A stretch of 64,000 nucleotides of DNA from Alkalihalobacillus pseudalcaliphilus. Lineage in GTDB: Bacteria; Bacillota; Bacilli; Bacillales; Bacillaceae_D. Position numbers and translations under genes: made by a program. The DNA is taken from the NCBI GenBank assembly GCA_001038565.1, contig LFJO01000003.1, forward strand, positions 114,848 to 178,847, written 5' to 3'. Below the pieces are notes generated by a model, which had not been told where the DNA came from, did not search any database, and saw only the letters and a program-made list of their open reading frames with translations. The stretch's first letter is position 1, and every line of letters starts with the position of its first letter. Positions 63,927-64,000 of this stretch are shown here, piece after piece.

Positions 63927-64000
63927 TTAAAGATTAAAGTTTTTACGGATTTACTAGGTTTTTAAAAGGAAAAAGGCGCCTTTATGTTGAATATGATTAA

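Overview
The window is a low-GC Firmicutes chromosome segment whose gene order follows, almost gene for gene, the Bacillus subtilis stretch pdhABCD – slp – speA – ykt – yla – cta – ylb – mra/dcw. Sporulation genes (ylbD, ylbJ, gerR, spoVD, spoVE), bacillithiol synthesis (bshC) and a meso-DAP-type MurE place it in an endospore-forming Bacillaceae. Exported and membrane-anchored proteins carry long Glu/Asp-rich stretches (deacetylase linker, YlbC stalk, PBP2B tail), which suggests an alkaliphilic or haloalkaliphilic lineage; this is inference. Many genes start with TTG or GTG behind strong Shine-Dalgarno sites. There are no rRNA or tRNA genes, phage, IS elements or CRISPR arrays.

Layout. 1-4.6 kb: pyruvate dehydrogenase complex (pdhA cut by the window edge, pdhB, pdhC, pdhD). 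4.6-13.4 kb: lipoproteins, a polysaccharide deacetylase, arginine decarboxylase, ykt genes, an amino-acid:cation symporter, an inositol monophosphatase and a HIBADH-family dehydrogenase. 13.7-20.3 kb: yla cluster with typA, PIN-PhoH ATPase, glutaminase and ylaN. 20.4-26.6 kb: heme A synthesis (ctaA, divergent ctaB) and caa3 oxidase (ctaCDEF). 26.6-27.8 kb: a gene-free, repeat-rich island. 27.8-45.9 kb: a ctaM-like gene and the ylb cluster (RNA methylase, CoA synthesis, spore membrane protein, proteases, tRNA modification, L32, GerR, PanE). 46-64 kb: bshC and the division/cell-wall cluster mraZ-rsmH-ftsL-pbpB-spoVD-murE-murF-mraY-murD-spoVE-divIB-ylxW-ylxX-sbp.

Departures from the expected order are the main novelty. 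murG and murB are missing between spoVE and divIB and a ~550-base gene-free gap stands there. ftsW and pycA are missing between ylaN and ctaA. ctaG, ylbB and ylaJ are missing at their usual places. An ATP-grasp gene, a deacetylase gene and an MFS pump are present as additions.

Non-coding highlights. (1) A dispersed ~210-250 bp intergenic repeat in three places (13.4, 27.3 and 49.7 kb) has a hairpin whose two arms change together between copies; one copy sits inside the division operon behind an intrinsic terminator. (2) A second, GC-rich nested-palindrome element occurs at 27.5 kb with an eroded relative at 40.7 kb. (3) A five-copy tandem repeat (52-bp unit) lies at 27.1 kb. (4) A strong candidate for the sporulation small RNA CsfG lies between ylbG and rsmD (ylbH), with a forespore-type promoter. 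(5) A ~97-nt multi-stem hairpin follows the ATP-grasp gene. (6) Several promoters carry clear operators: 10-bp-phased GTGG boxes before mraZ, a palindrome filling the spacer of the MFS pump promoter, and a perfect palindrome before ctaM.
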